Assembly: GCA_034336665.1 (NCBI GenBank)
Contig: CM067569.1
Location: 19,599,820-19,663,819 of the forward strand
DNA length: 64,000 bases
Reading direction: 5' to 3'
Origin: Luscinia megarhynchos
Lineage: Eukaryota; Chordata; Aves; Passeriformes; Turdidae
Every line of letters begins with the position of its first letter. Within the stretch, counting starts at the first letter, position 1. Under the pieces are notes generated by a model. It was not told where the DNA came from, ran no database searches, and saw only the letters and a list, made by a program, of their open reading frames with translations. A program made the position numbers and the translations under genes. Below are positions 12,861-24,002 of the stretch, piece after piece.

Positions 12861-15800
12861 AGCCCGCGGAGGAAGCAGTGCCTCTCCGCCGTGCCTCGCC
12901 ACTGCTTCCCGACTTGTTCTACAGCCTCTTGCAGCTCCGCCGCTGGAGCCGTTTGGGAGATGATCGCCTGCAAGCGTTCTGTTCCCTCCTGAACCCCTCC
13001 CTGTGTCCCGGCTCTGCTGTTTTCCGCCGGTGAGCAGGAGAATGCACCTGAACAAAGCACAGACCGCGCACCGCGGCCCCCAGGGCAGCACACGCCCTTC
13101 TCCCTTCCCCGCAGTCCTGCTCCCCAGTGACGCCCCAAACCTGGACACGACTGGTGCCTTGCTCAGCTTGGGCTCCGAGCCACATGCAGCCTGAGTTCAT
13201 CCAGACCAGCTATCCTGCCAGACAGACACCACCATGGAGTTTAACTTCCCTACGGAGCCACTTTATTGGCCCACTCTTTGCAGCTTTGTAGCTGTGAAAC
13301 GCTTGGCAAAATGAGTTCCTGGTGCTGCTCCCACCTTCTCAGGTGCTTTCTATGTCTATGCTCCAGTAGCATTGGGTGTGCCTTAAAGGCCGTCATTTGC
13401 AGGGGTCACTACTTGTTTCAGCCTCTGCCTATTCAGCTTGGGACAGAGGACAGAAGGTCCTTGCAGTTACTCTGCCTTTTACAGCTGTAGGAGCTTCAGT
13501 CAGGTCACCCTGGAGATTGGTTGTGGCAGGGGTTAGAGTGGTCAGAGCAACTGCTACTCCAAAATCTTGCATCTGTAGGGAAAACACAAATCAATGGAAC
13601 CAAGAGAAAGGTGAAAGGGTCAAAAAGTATTCCCTTTTAATCACAACTTCGTCTATTGCAGTGTGACTGAGGAAGGTTCTCAGACTTTCAAGAGAACATC
13701 CAACAGGACTGTTCCCTGGCCAGCCAAATAGAAATCTGAGGCTGACTCCAACACCACCCAAAAAAATGGCCAGGTATTAACAGTATTAATCAGACTATTG
13801 CCTGATGGAGATTCAATGTGTTTTAGATTGAAACTGCCATTACCTCCCAGCTCTGACACCACCAGAGGACTTTCTTCAGCTAGGCTTTGCCTGGCAGCAT
13901 GAAGGAAGTCTTTGGATTTGGAAATTTAAGCTGTAATTGCATTAAGCAGCCACCTTCCCTAGAGGTGAAACAAGAAAGAGCATGTCCCAGTGGTCTAGCC
14001 ATAGGCTCAGAAGTTAAGACATATTCCTCCAGCCTCTGCTGCAGCCTTGGTACATGCAGCTGATCTTGAGTTTCTCACCTATAAAATAGACAGTCAAACA
14101 CTCACTGAGCCCAGATTTCATATGCCACCTAGGCAATGAGTGAAGGTTGGCAGAACAAGCAAAACAGTTGCAAGTGCTTTCTCCTTTCCTTTTGCTCTAC
14201 TCCAGCAGGTGTTAACAGCCTGGTGGTATTTGCCAGACATTTTGAAATCCACAGGAGTTCATCTGCCACTCCATGCATCTGCTCCCTGCTCTGGAAAGGG
14301 GATTTCAGCTGCTGGGTTAGCCACTGTATGCCTTGCAGCTGAGTCCAGGTTTGTCAAGCCTGCCTGACCTGCCAAGAAAGGCTCTGGACCCCCTTCCATG
14401 CCCACTATGTAGCTCAGGCTCCCACCCAGTCAGATCTGGTGAATTGGACCCTGCTAAGGTGTTATTTATGGAAGCCTGTCACGGAGTTTGAAACCAAGCC
14501 AGGCAGGAACCTTCTGCTTCACCCAAATGCATCTTAGTGCATTAATAAAGAGCAAACATTGCAATGTGCTTTGCATTTTTACTTACAATCCAGCACTGCA
14601 TTGTCTGGAGAGAAACACAATGTGGTATGGCCCCACACTGTCTGGGGAGGAGAGTTCACTCACACGCACTACAGCACTGTGTTAGTCAGCCCTCAGACAG
14701 CCCAGCACCACCCTGATTGCACAGAAAATCCTGCTGATGTGACAGTGTGGCACCAACATCCCCAACCTGGCAGCAGTGGGGAAACCTGGATTGCCTGGGC
14801 TGCATGATCCAGCAGTGTTTGAAGCGAGTGGTGCACAGCTATGGGCAGATGTGGGTAGGTGGGAGCACTCTGCACCAAAAAATCCAAATGTGGGACCAGG
14901 ACAATCTTTTGTCACTTTATTTCCAGGATAATGCGCTGGTTCCTGCACACAACATGGTACAATGAAACTAAAGACCAGACAAGTAGCCTGTGGAAATCCC
15001 CCAGGTTCCTGCTATCTGGTCAGGAAAGCTCGACTTTATCTTTACTGCAAAGATGCAGCTTTTCAGCAGCTTCTGTCTTGAGTATTCCTCCTTAGCCCAT
15101 AAGGAGGAAGGGCTGCAAACTCACCAAACTCACTGACAACCATCCCCTCAGGCCTTTCCCAGGTACCTGGTCAGCTCACCTGCTTTCATCTGAGACATCT
15201 GAGCAGCCAGCCCCTTGCAAAGAGCAGTGTCTCCGTGTCACACCAACTGCTTGTCTTTGGTGAGACTGTCAGAAATCCACACTGCCAACCACCTGCATCT
15301 CTGCAATATGCACCAACCTTGTACTGTCCATCACCCTTACTCTTGCTCAGGCACTACCAATTCAATGGTTATCTTCAGAGCCCAGATATCAGACCCATGG
15401 GCACTTGTAACACAGAAATTTTCCAGCAGGTTAAGTAGCCTGAGAGAGATCAAACTTCTTCCCTTCCTCTTGGAGGCTTTTTCTGTTTCTCAGAGGCTTA
15501 GTTAGGTCTCTAAATAAAAGAACAGAAAGATGGAGTTTCTCAGAAAGTACAAGCAGTTGTCATGGCTAGAAACTATGTGCAACCGCTCTCCCCAGAGCTA
15601 AGCATCCCAAAACCACTACTGAATGTGTGCAGAACACAGTGTTTCTAAGCAGCTGCTCCTTTCCAGAGCAAGCTCAGGTAGAGATTAGCCAAAGCCAGCC
15701 GAAGGATCTCCGAAGGAAAACTGATGTACAGTATCTGACACAACCTGAATCCAAGTCAGGACCTATAGCTGAAACAACAGAGCTGCTGTTGCAGAAACAA

Positions 15801-17228
15801 AAGTATTAAAACACTTCTATGAAAACTACACAAACTCTTAAAAATGGTACAAATGATACCAAGTACAATATCAAAGCTGCAGAGCAGACTCCTAAATCTA
15901 AAATACCCTGCCAGCTGTTCAACTTAGCCTGTGTCTCCAGAACACTCCTGCACTTCCCAGTGACATCAAACTCCCCCAGTGAACTTCCCAGTGTAATGTT
16001 TTCATTGTCTCTTCTTGGCCAAGGCAAGCCGTGCCTTTTTGGCAGGAGCAAGCCAGGCTCAGTTAGTCATATCTTTGTCACTTCTTGGCTAGACTACAGC
16101 TACGTGATACACCTGGGCATGAAGCCCACAGTGATTGTCAAATGCCAGCTAGAAGAGCATGCTGCAGTGGGAGCCTGGCTGCCACAAGTGCATCAAACCT
16201 ACCTCTGCTCTCTAGGCCACCTTTTGACATGAAAGCCAAGCCAAATTCAAGCTTGAGTCCTGATCTTTAAGGTATTTGATGGCATGGACCCAGCGTGGCT
16301 AAAAGATCAGATAAGACACAGAGATGGAAACTATGATCATCAACAACTCCACCACTCTCCAAGAACAGTGAACCCATCCAGCATGAGGACCATGTTTGTT
16401 TGTGGCAGAGACAGGGTCTTCTCTGAGAATAAACTCTTCCCAGCTGGTGACAAAGGAAGGCTGTCTAAGATGCTGAGTAATTACCTTCTTTTGCATATCC
16501 TATGTCTCTGCCAAGACATGAATCAGGGTCACTCCTGGTTTTGTTTGCTTTTGCTTTTTTTTTTTTTTTCTCTTCTATTTTATTTTATCTAAAGTAGCAA
16601 CATTGGTCTCCTGAACCCATGTGAAATTCCTGGTCTCTTCTCCAGCAATGAAGTCTCCTGCCGGCAAGACAAGATGCACTACAGCTAAGAAGTGTTGGCA
16701 CTAACCAACAAGATCTACATTTCCACGACAAGCACGAGAGCCCTCTCTCCCAAAGACACCCTTCAGGGGTCAGTCCAGCAGTTGAATTGAGGATGTCTTG
16801 ATGATAGACTCCTTCTGCAGGTCTCTGGATGGCCCATTCCAACAGTCTTTACATTGTGTTCCACAGGGAACCAACTTGTGACATAATGCCCAAGGGAAAT
16901 AGCTAAAAATACATTTGTTTCATTATTACTTATACACACAAACAAATTTGCTGCAGGCTACTGATGGTGAAAGGTTTGGAGGGAGAGGGAGGCAACTGAA
17001 AATAAGGTCCCTTCATTGCTGCAGACCTTATGCACGGTTTTGTGCTTCTCTGTGGCGTGTGGTGATACAGACAGACCGCCCCGCGGAAAGTGCTAGTGCT
17101 GTTACACTGTGTCTGCTTCTCTTAATGCAGACAAACCTATGCCGGGGTGGATTAAAATCTGAGCTAGAAACAGATGTGGTCTAGTTTGCTGTCATTTTTG
17201 GCAGGCAAGAGCAGTAAGGCAAAAACAA
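12861..17228. other. GBF1-PITX3 intergenic interval
   Basis: This is the head-to-head interval between two promoters. It contains a plus-strand donor-like GTGAGC at 13030-13035 at the island edge, an old LINE relic near 16060-16320 and a short T-run (about 16553-16570). No coding exon is recognised. The small open frames have no family resemblance. Confidence 0.6.
16060..16320 (+). mobile_element. ancient LINE relic (reverse-transcriptase C-terminal region)
   Basis: Conceptual fragments in shifting frames resemble the region after the reverse-transcriptase palm of L2/CR1-like LINEs. One frame reads VTSWLDYSYVIHLGMK (family pattern: SRLDYCNxLxxGLP). Further on, another reads FKVFDGMDPAWLKDQI (family pattern: FKALxGxxPxYLxDxL). 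In-frame stops and frame changes show it is inactive and old. The family assignment is by eye; a database comparison could place it differently. Confidence 0.5.
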
Positions 17229-17306
17229 GCCCCAGATTACTACCATTAAAAAGCCATGGTAATTTCTGGCAAGTGGTCAACGTTGTGATTCCTTTTAAAC
17301 TCTCTG
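17229..17306 (+). repeat. 78-bp inverted repeat, left arm
   Basis: This arm runs from GCCCCAGATTACTACC to CCTTTTAAACTCTCTG. Its exact reverse complement lies at 18446-18523 with no mismatch over 78 bases, and homology stops abruptly at both ends. The arm is AT-rich, and so is its surrounding sequence. Confidence 0.95.
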
Positions 17307-18445
17307 TGGTTCTACTGAATTACCATGTCAGTGCATGTTTTTGAGCAGTAATCCATGATGCCTGGGTATGCTTAACCTCTTTTTACATCCTAAATTTGTG
17401 TGCCTCGTTGCTTCGTGTGCATTTGTCTTCCCATGTGTATTTTTATGGTATGTTATGCATTTATTAGGCTCCATAAATATGACTGGTAAATCATTCGGGG
17501 TTAAAATTCACTACTATTCTCACAACATTATTCCTAATCTTTAAAATATATCAGTGGAAGGGTTCGAGGGTGACCTTTGACATCATAAATTGGAGAGCAG
17601 GTTGACATGGGAATGACCTCAAGAAAATCAGAGCGAAGAATCACACATCGAGCTTCAGAAGAGCCTGACAGGGATAAACCTCTCCCCTGGGCTCCCAGAG
17701 CAGGACAGAGAGCTGAGCCTGGCTTCTACAAACTTCTCCCTGTAAGCACTGGGAGAGAGGAGACCTGTTTAGTTAAGTAAAATGTGTTCAGTGGAGTAAA
17801 ATGTGTGTGCCGACACGTTCCAGGGTTGCTGTAGCAGGTTCAAGCATTTGAGGACATTTCAGAGAGTGATCGCACCCTACACTCCTGCACCGGGATTTTG
17901 CCGGTGAACTTCAGTAGAAGCCAGGCTGGAATGTAAACTACAGCAGCGTTTGGGCTCCAAAAGACCCATCAGTGGGCTGAAGCGCGGTGTTTTTCGCACA
18001 GCCGGTAGCCTCCGTGTCCCGGCAGGAGCGGCACAGCATTGGCAGAGAAGCGTTTCCCGGTACCGCCTAGAGCCGCAACAGTGCGTGCGGTACCTAGCCT
18101 GTGATTGAGCATCCCCTGCAACTGCTGCTCCCTCGTGCAGCGAAACGCTTCCAACTGCTTCCAGCTGACTACGGACTTGGTTCCCCCAAAAACCTCTGTC
18201 TGGCTGGTAGCTGGAACTGCAAAACCCGAACAGCTCGCCGCGCCAGTACTGAGAGGAGCGGGTGCTCAGCAGCAGGGTCGCGGATGGCCAAGCACTGAGC
18301 AAGGCCGGCAGTATGTGCACTGTAGGAGCGGTGTATCAGGTACATGCCCAGCAGTTCCGTGTCCGTGCACCCGGGGCTGGCGGAGCACGAACCCCGCGCC
18401 CCGGACGCGCCCCGCACCCGCCCGCCGCTCAGCCCGCACGGCGCG
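17307..18445. other. 1139-bp spacer between the inverted-repeat arms
   Basis: The left half (17307-17660) is AT-rich and non-repetitive, with a DR1-like nuclear-receptor site. The right half, from about 17990, becomes CpG-rich as it joins the PITX3 island. The minus-strand frame 17877-18320 has no family resemblance and is treated as chance. Confidence 0.6.
17571..17583 (-). promoter_or_regulatory. DR1-like nuclear receptor site
   Basis: TGACCTTTGACAT, read on the minus strand as ATGTCA-A-AGGTCA, is one mismatch from the direct repeat AGGTCA-n-AGGTCA bound by HNF4, RXR heterodimers and COUP-TFs. It lies about 1.1 kb upstream of the probable PITX3 start. A single motif match is weak evidence. 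Confidence 0.3.
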
Positions 18446-18523
18446 CAGAGAGTTTAAAAGGAATCACAACGTTGACCACTTGCCAGAAATTACCATGGCT
18501 TTTTAATGGTAGTAATCTGGGGC
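18446..18523 (-). repeat. 78-bp inverted repeat, right arm
   Basis: This is the exact reverse complement of 17229-17306. It forms an AT-rich patch set into otherwise very GC-rich CpG-island sequence, about 200 bp upstream of the probable PITX3 start. The final base (C, 18523) is also the first base of a CCAAT box whose other four bases lie outside the repeat. Confidence 0.95.
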
Positions 18524-18734
18524 CAATCGGAGAGCAGGGCTGCCGCCGTATGTAAATGAGGCGCGGGCCGATTGGGCGGCGCGGGCAGGGGGCGGTGCCG
18601 GGGCGGGCGGCGCTGGACGGGGCGGGCGGCGGCGGGCGCGCAGCTGGAATGGGGCGGGCGGGAGCGGGGCGCCCGGTGCAGCTGGCGGGGGGCGCCGGCC
18701 GCCCGCCATAAAGTGAATGGCCAGGGTGAATGGG

Positions 18735-18928
18735 AGGCAGTCGGCCGGCGCCCTCCGCCTCCGCCCTCCCCGTGAGCTGCGGGCCGGCAGCGACGTGCAG
18801 AGTGGCTGGGGAGCCGGGGGGATTTACTTTCTGACAGCAGCAGAGCAGCCCGGGGCGTGGGGCGGCGGACAGCTTCGCCCCTCTCGCAGGATTAAGTCCG
18901 CTCAGCCGAACCCGCATCTGGAGCCACT
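18735..18928 (+). other. PITX3: probable PITX3 non-coding exon 1
   Basis: PITX3 genes have a non-coding first exon. The best candidate ends at 18928, before a strong donor GTAAGT (18929-18934). Its start is guessed at about 25-30 bases after the TATA-like CATAAAG. Further plus-strand donors at 19024 (AGG then GTAAGA) and 19142 (CAG then GTGAGA) could give longer versions of the exon. A GGATTA homeodomain site lies inside it at 18889-18894. RNA evidence is needed to fix the 5' end. Confidence 0.5.
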
Positions 18929-21900
18929 GTAAGTGCCTTTCCGGACGAGCGTCTCCCCTTCCTTTTCTCTAAGCCCCTTCATAGTAGCCCGGCCGGCCGT
19001 AACCTTTTCGATGCTGGCACAGGGTAAGAGCATCCCCGGCGGGGTGGGTCGGTGTTCTCTGCTCAGCAGCACGGGGTCAGCCCCAGTCCCGCGCGAGGCC
19101 GGCTTTCCACCGTCTCCCGTGGGTCAAGGGGCGGCAGCCAGGTGAGACCGGGCGGATAGAGCCGTGTCTTGCCTTCCACAAGGGCCCCGGGGCTGTGCGA
19201 GGCCGAACTGTTCCCCATCGCTCTCGGGAGCGCTGCCCGCCCGGTAGCGGGACGCGGCGCTTCCACTACTCTGCCCTTGTAGGGCCCGGCGCCCCCCTAC
19301 CCGCCGCCGTCGGGGTGCCGCAGCCCCGACCGTCCCCTCGGGGCCGACGCGGGCCCCTTCCCCACAAGCGCTCCTGCAGTCTCTCGCCGTTGCTAAACTT
19401 AGTCATTTTCCACTCGGGCGAGCGGAGCAGGGGCTGTTTAAATTAGCCGGGATTCGCTGTAAATAACGGCGTTGCGGGCTGCGGCTCAGCTGTCTGCAGG
19501 GTCCGGGGCAGAAAGGCGCAGGGAACAGAGGCGGGGAGATGTCGCCGGGGAAAAGGAAGGCAGCCCGACGGCTTTTGGACAGTTGGATAAATGATATTTA
19601 TGTAAGGGCTGGCTCCTGTTTACAGCAGAGCCGACCTCCCTGTAGCGCCGGGGAGAAGCGAGCCGGCCCCCGCGGACGGAGCGAATCTGCCCCGGGAGGC
19701 AGCTGGCTGCGGCGCGCCGGCGGATGGGGTTCCAGGGACCCGACCGGGAATAACAGACCTGGTCGGGCCGCGGGAAGGGAGCGCCGACCCCGCGGTAGCT
19801 GTGCCGAGAGCATCGAGCCTCCCCGGCGCTGGGAGGCTGCGGGCGGAACCGGCTGTCGGGCCTCGGGGCGCTTGCACGGGGCTCTCCCGCCTCCCCGGCG
19901 CCGGGGGCACGGTGCAGAGCGGCGTCCCTCCGTCCCGCTGAGTGCCCGGAAAGCGGGGCCAACTGTAGCGAGCTCCCGACGGAGGCCAGTACTGCCCGCT
20001 GCCCCGTCTATTCCCCGCTCAACGAGTGCGGCTCCGGGGGAAGAGCCAGCCCGCCAGTGTGGCACCCCCTTGTCCTTCTCCTCGACCTCCTCCTCGGAGC
20101 GGGAGTAAGGAACGGCTGCGTCCCGGCTGGCCGCGGCTCCGGCGGGGGAGGGCGGCCGAGGCGGGGGCCGATGCCGGCGCTTCGCCGCAGCTGCTGGAGC
20201 GGGCGCAGGGAGGGGGGCGGCGGGCCCGGTGCCGCCGAGCGGGGCACACCTGTCGGCCGTTCAGCCGGCGCCCCCGCGGCTGGACAGCTGAGGGGACGAG
20301 CGGGGAGGGGGCTGGATTCCCCCCCGGCAGCGCCAGGGCCCTGCAGAGGCGCTGCCGGGGGTTGCCGCAGCCCCCCCTCCTCCCAGCTGGGGTTGGGCAG
20401 CTCGGGGCAGCAAGTGCCTTGGCCGGACCTCCCGGGGCTCCGCACCCCTTCCCCGCCCGGCCCGCCGGGTTACCGGGTTCAGAGCTCGGCTCCGCACGGG
20501 AGCCGCAGAGGAACAGGCCGCTTTAGGACGCCGGTGCCCCGCAGAGCCCGGCGGAGAGCCCGGCTATGAGCCCTCGGCCGCCGCACCCGTCTGATGCTTC
20601 GAGCTGGACGTGCAGAAATCAGAACGAATTCCTCATCTCCCCGTTCTTTCACCTGGAAGGGAAGCAGCCTGACGTTCCGTCCACTTTCTAAGTGGAATCC
20701 AGTGCTGAAAGCAAAGAGAGGAATTTGGTGTCTCCCAGACAAACTTGTGGGTCTTCTACACATGGCCCGTGGCCTGGAAGACAGGATGCTAGGGGTGAAA
20801 TGGCTCTCTCCCATGTTCAATTTCAGAAGATGCTAAAAGCAACTGCTCTGGAAGAGGTCTTACAGAGTCTCATCTTTGTTCCTGTCCCATCTTCCAAGAC
20901 AGGGAAAGAACCACCTTTTTGGTGATGGGGTCGTGTCTCGTCCAAGCCCCTCAGCCTGCCGGTGAGCTGGAGGGGATAGGTGTTCGTGCAGGCTTTCGTG
21001 GTGCCCTGCTGTGAGGGACAAAAGGCTGCCTGCTGGCTCCTGAGGGACTGTCCGATCATGGTAGCTGCTTTTAGTTTTCACAAATGTCTGAAGAAGAGCA
21101 GAGTTTGATTTTTTTTTTTTAAATTATTATTATTATTTTTCATTAGCAAATATTCACACATATGCCCAGTGCTCCTTATAAGGAACCTCACAGAGAGATG
21201 TCTTTCCCTGCCAGCCTGGAGAGGGATCTGGGCAAGGGCGGTGGTTTTCCTGCTGTTACTGTTGTTCCTGGATTTGCTTGACCTACAACCCCGATTATGC
21301 CCATGCAAGCCCACCTATATTCCTGTCCAAGGCACTGGTTTAAAAAAACCAGTATTAGTCTTTGTCAGAGAAACTATTGCAAGCCTCACTTAATATCTAT
21401 TACATTTCTATAAGGGCTTAATTCAGGCAATTAATAGATCGGCAAACTGTGACTAGATTGCAAAAGTATTGGTTAATGTTATGGAGAGCTGGCAAAAAAA
21501 AAAAAAAAAAGGTATTTTCTCCCTGTCAGATGCTACCCAAAACCTTGAGATTGAGAGGTGAGGCTGACTTTGGAGACTGCCAAAAAGAAAAAGCCAGTAA
21601 CCTGATCTAGGAGACCGCTCAAAAGGAAGATGAGATGACCAGGGGACATGAGGTCTGTCTCGTGACCTGGCACATGTGCCCTGGCCTTGGGGACAGGGGA
21701 GGTACCTGGGTCTGGGAACAAAGTCCCAGATGGGGAGAACTGCTGGCTTCAAGCTGTGCGCCCTGCATCAGGAAGGCAATGGGATGAGACTGTGGGGCCG
21801 TGGAGGGAGGAGGGTCAGAAACAGGAGGCTGTGGCATCTCTGATCAGCTCCGCTATTTATCTGGCAGTTTAAAAATGGGAGATTGCTATTTACTTAGGGT

Positions 21901-23917
21901 CTGATGGCAGAGGGGGCAAAGCTCCCCCTCTTGCTGTGGGCCACTGGGGCTGAGGGCATTAGGCTGTGCCAAGGCTGGGCATTTGCTGTTGGCTGGGGAA
22001 CAGTCTCTACCAGCTGGTATCAAAGTTCGTGCTGAGGCTGTTGGAAAAACCCTCTATTGTCAACACCCAGCTGAAATAGGCTGGGGTTTCGGACGGCTGG
22101 AGAAGGAATATTTCTGAGGCCAGTCCGCCACACTTCCCTTCCTCCTCTTTGTGTGCTGCTCCCCCTCACCAGCACCCCTGCCCTCCTCCCGCCTCACCTC
22201 TGAATATTAATGCCTCTGGCAGATTGGATAATAATGTGACTGGGAATTGAATGAAGCTGGTTATTAGCTCTGGGCTTCCTTGGGGCATTTAAGGGAGTCC
22301 ACAGGCTGATCCTGGAAGCTTGGCAGCACAAGGGACCGGGGCCAGACTCAGCAAAGAGGGGGGTCACTTCTGTGGGAAAGGATTTGCCTGAATCCTCATC
22401 TCCCTCTGACCCCAGAGGAGGACAGGTATGGCAGCCTAGCCAGAGCAATTCCCGTGGGATGGTTAGCAATAGATCTGTCGGGTTTTGGGAAAAAAATTTA
22501 ATATTTAATTTTTTTTTTTTCAGGAAAGAGTTAGGAGATCTGGCTGGGCAGAAGCTAAGAGACATTTCTGTTATTAAGCTTTAAAAAGAGGTGGCGAATG
22601 AGCAATGACACTTCCCTTCCAGTCAGTGTCAGAGTATTACCAAGCAGATTCAGGAAGAGAGCCAATCCTCTGCCCCTGAACAGGAAATTTCCCACTGATT
22701 TGCAGGGTGTAGGTTCATCTTTGGAACGTTCATTTCTGAAGAGCTGAAGCTTATGATCTCTCTCCTCAGGAGCCTCCTAGCTCTTCTATATGTAGTCCTC
22801 TGGATGCTTTAGCACAGAAGGAAATATCCCTGTTGAACAGAGAGAAATTGAGCTCTGGCAGAATTACCTGATCTGAGTCAGAAATACAGCCTCTGTCCCT
22901 TGACCCTTAATCTGATGCTCTTTGCTATCTCCTTAACCACAGCTCCACCAGAAAATAAACATTTACACCCTTTAGAATAGTGCAAAAGAGGAGGGAAACC
23001 AGAGCTGGATTTGCAGAAACTGATATTAATTTTGTCCCTCTGATTTTTTTCAGCTATTCAAAATGTTCTGAGATGCATTAATGGGGCTGTAGTAACTGGG
23101 GATCTTAGCAGATCCCCAGCTTGGGGGAGCTGGGCCCCATGTGCACTGAATTATCCCCTAAAAATCACCATCAGAGCTACTGTGATTAAGATTTTGTTTG
23201 TAAAGCCCTATCAAACAAGTTCACAATCCCAAATCTAAGAGCCTAAGGAATACTCCTGTTGGGAGGATATAGCACGTATGCCACTCTGAATCACATAGCA
23301 CTGATCCTATAGGCTGTTCTTTTCAAATAAATACATTAAATTGCCATTGGGGAGCTTCCGTGGTGTAGCACAGGCTGGAAGGCTCAGCACCTGCCGAGCT
23401 CTCTGCAAAAACTGAAAAACTACGAAGATGGAATAAAACAAATAACTAGAGATTCGCAGTTACTTCCACCTCTCCTCTTTCTTTCCATTCCTTCTTCTCC
23501 TCAACCTTATTTAAAACAGAAGCAGCCTTCCCACCACGCATTGCCTTTTCTCCCCTTTGCAATGCTGCCATTTATATGAGTCTAATTTTCTTTTTAAAAA
23601 GCTGATTATAAATGATCATTGTGAAACATGAGGATTTAACGGTAAATCAAGTTGACCTGTCTGCATGTGGACATTTTTATTTACTTCTTTTTTTGAAAAG
23701 CAAATAAACATAGAATCCCTCCCACATAAAGCAGCTTCCCACTTAGATTTGAACACAGTTTAAAAGAAATCTCTTTTGTTTTAGCCATTTTTATTTCCTG
23801 TTTGTTTCTGAGCTTAGACTTGACAATGAAAACCACATGAAATTCCCTTTTTGTTCCATCAGTTTTATTTTTGGTGCCACAGTATCCCAACTTCCAGTTC
23901 TGTGAGTTGGATTTGAA

Positions 23918-24002
23918 TTTTTTAGTTTTTTTTTGTTGTTGTTTTGTTGGGGTTTTTTTTGGTTTATTTCAAGGTGTTGTTTTTTGTTGTGGTTTTTTTT
24001 TT
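23918..24002. repeat. T/G-rich low-complexity tract
   Basis: T runs are interspersed with GTTGTTGTT and GGGG over about 85 bases, with almost no C or A. It is strand-asymmetric simple sequence in PITX3 intron 1, similar in type to 43481-43674. Confidence 0.8.

Larger units (their letters stand above)
18340..20580 (+). promoter_or_regulatory. PITX3: PITX3 CpG-island promoter
   Basis: This is a broad CpG-dense region of about 2.2 kb, interrupted by the AT-rich inverted-repeat arm. It is larger than the GBF1 island, as is usual for developmental transcription-factor genes. Upstream of the probable start lie CCAAT (18523-18527), an octamer-like ATGTAAAT (18550-18557), a reversed CCAAT (18571-18575) and a weak TATA-like CATAAAG (18707-18713). 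It continues about 1.6 kb into intron 1. Polycomb-type regulation would be expected from the gene class, but is not visible in the sequence. Confidence 0.75.

Noticed and set aside
11922..13148. 408-residue minus-strand open frame and many overlapping frames in the GBF1 CpG island
   Set aside because: Arginine/alanine/glycine/proline-rich translations open in several frames on both strands at once are typical of CpG-dense DNA lacking AT-rich stop codons. No domain is recognisable.
19486..20569. Open frames of 145-189 residues in the PITX3 CpG island
   Set aside because: Same composition artefact. All frames overlap on both strands and none resembles a known protein.
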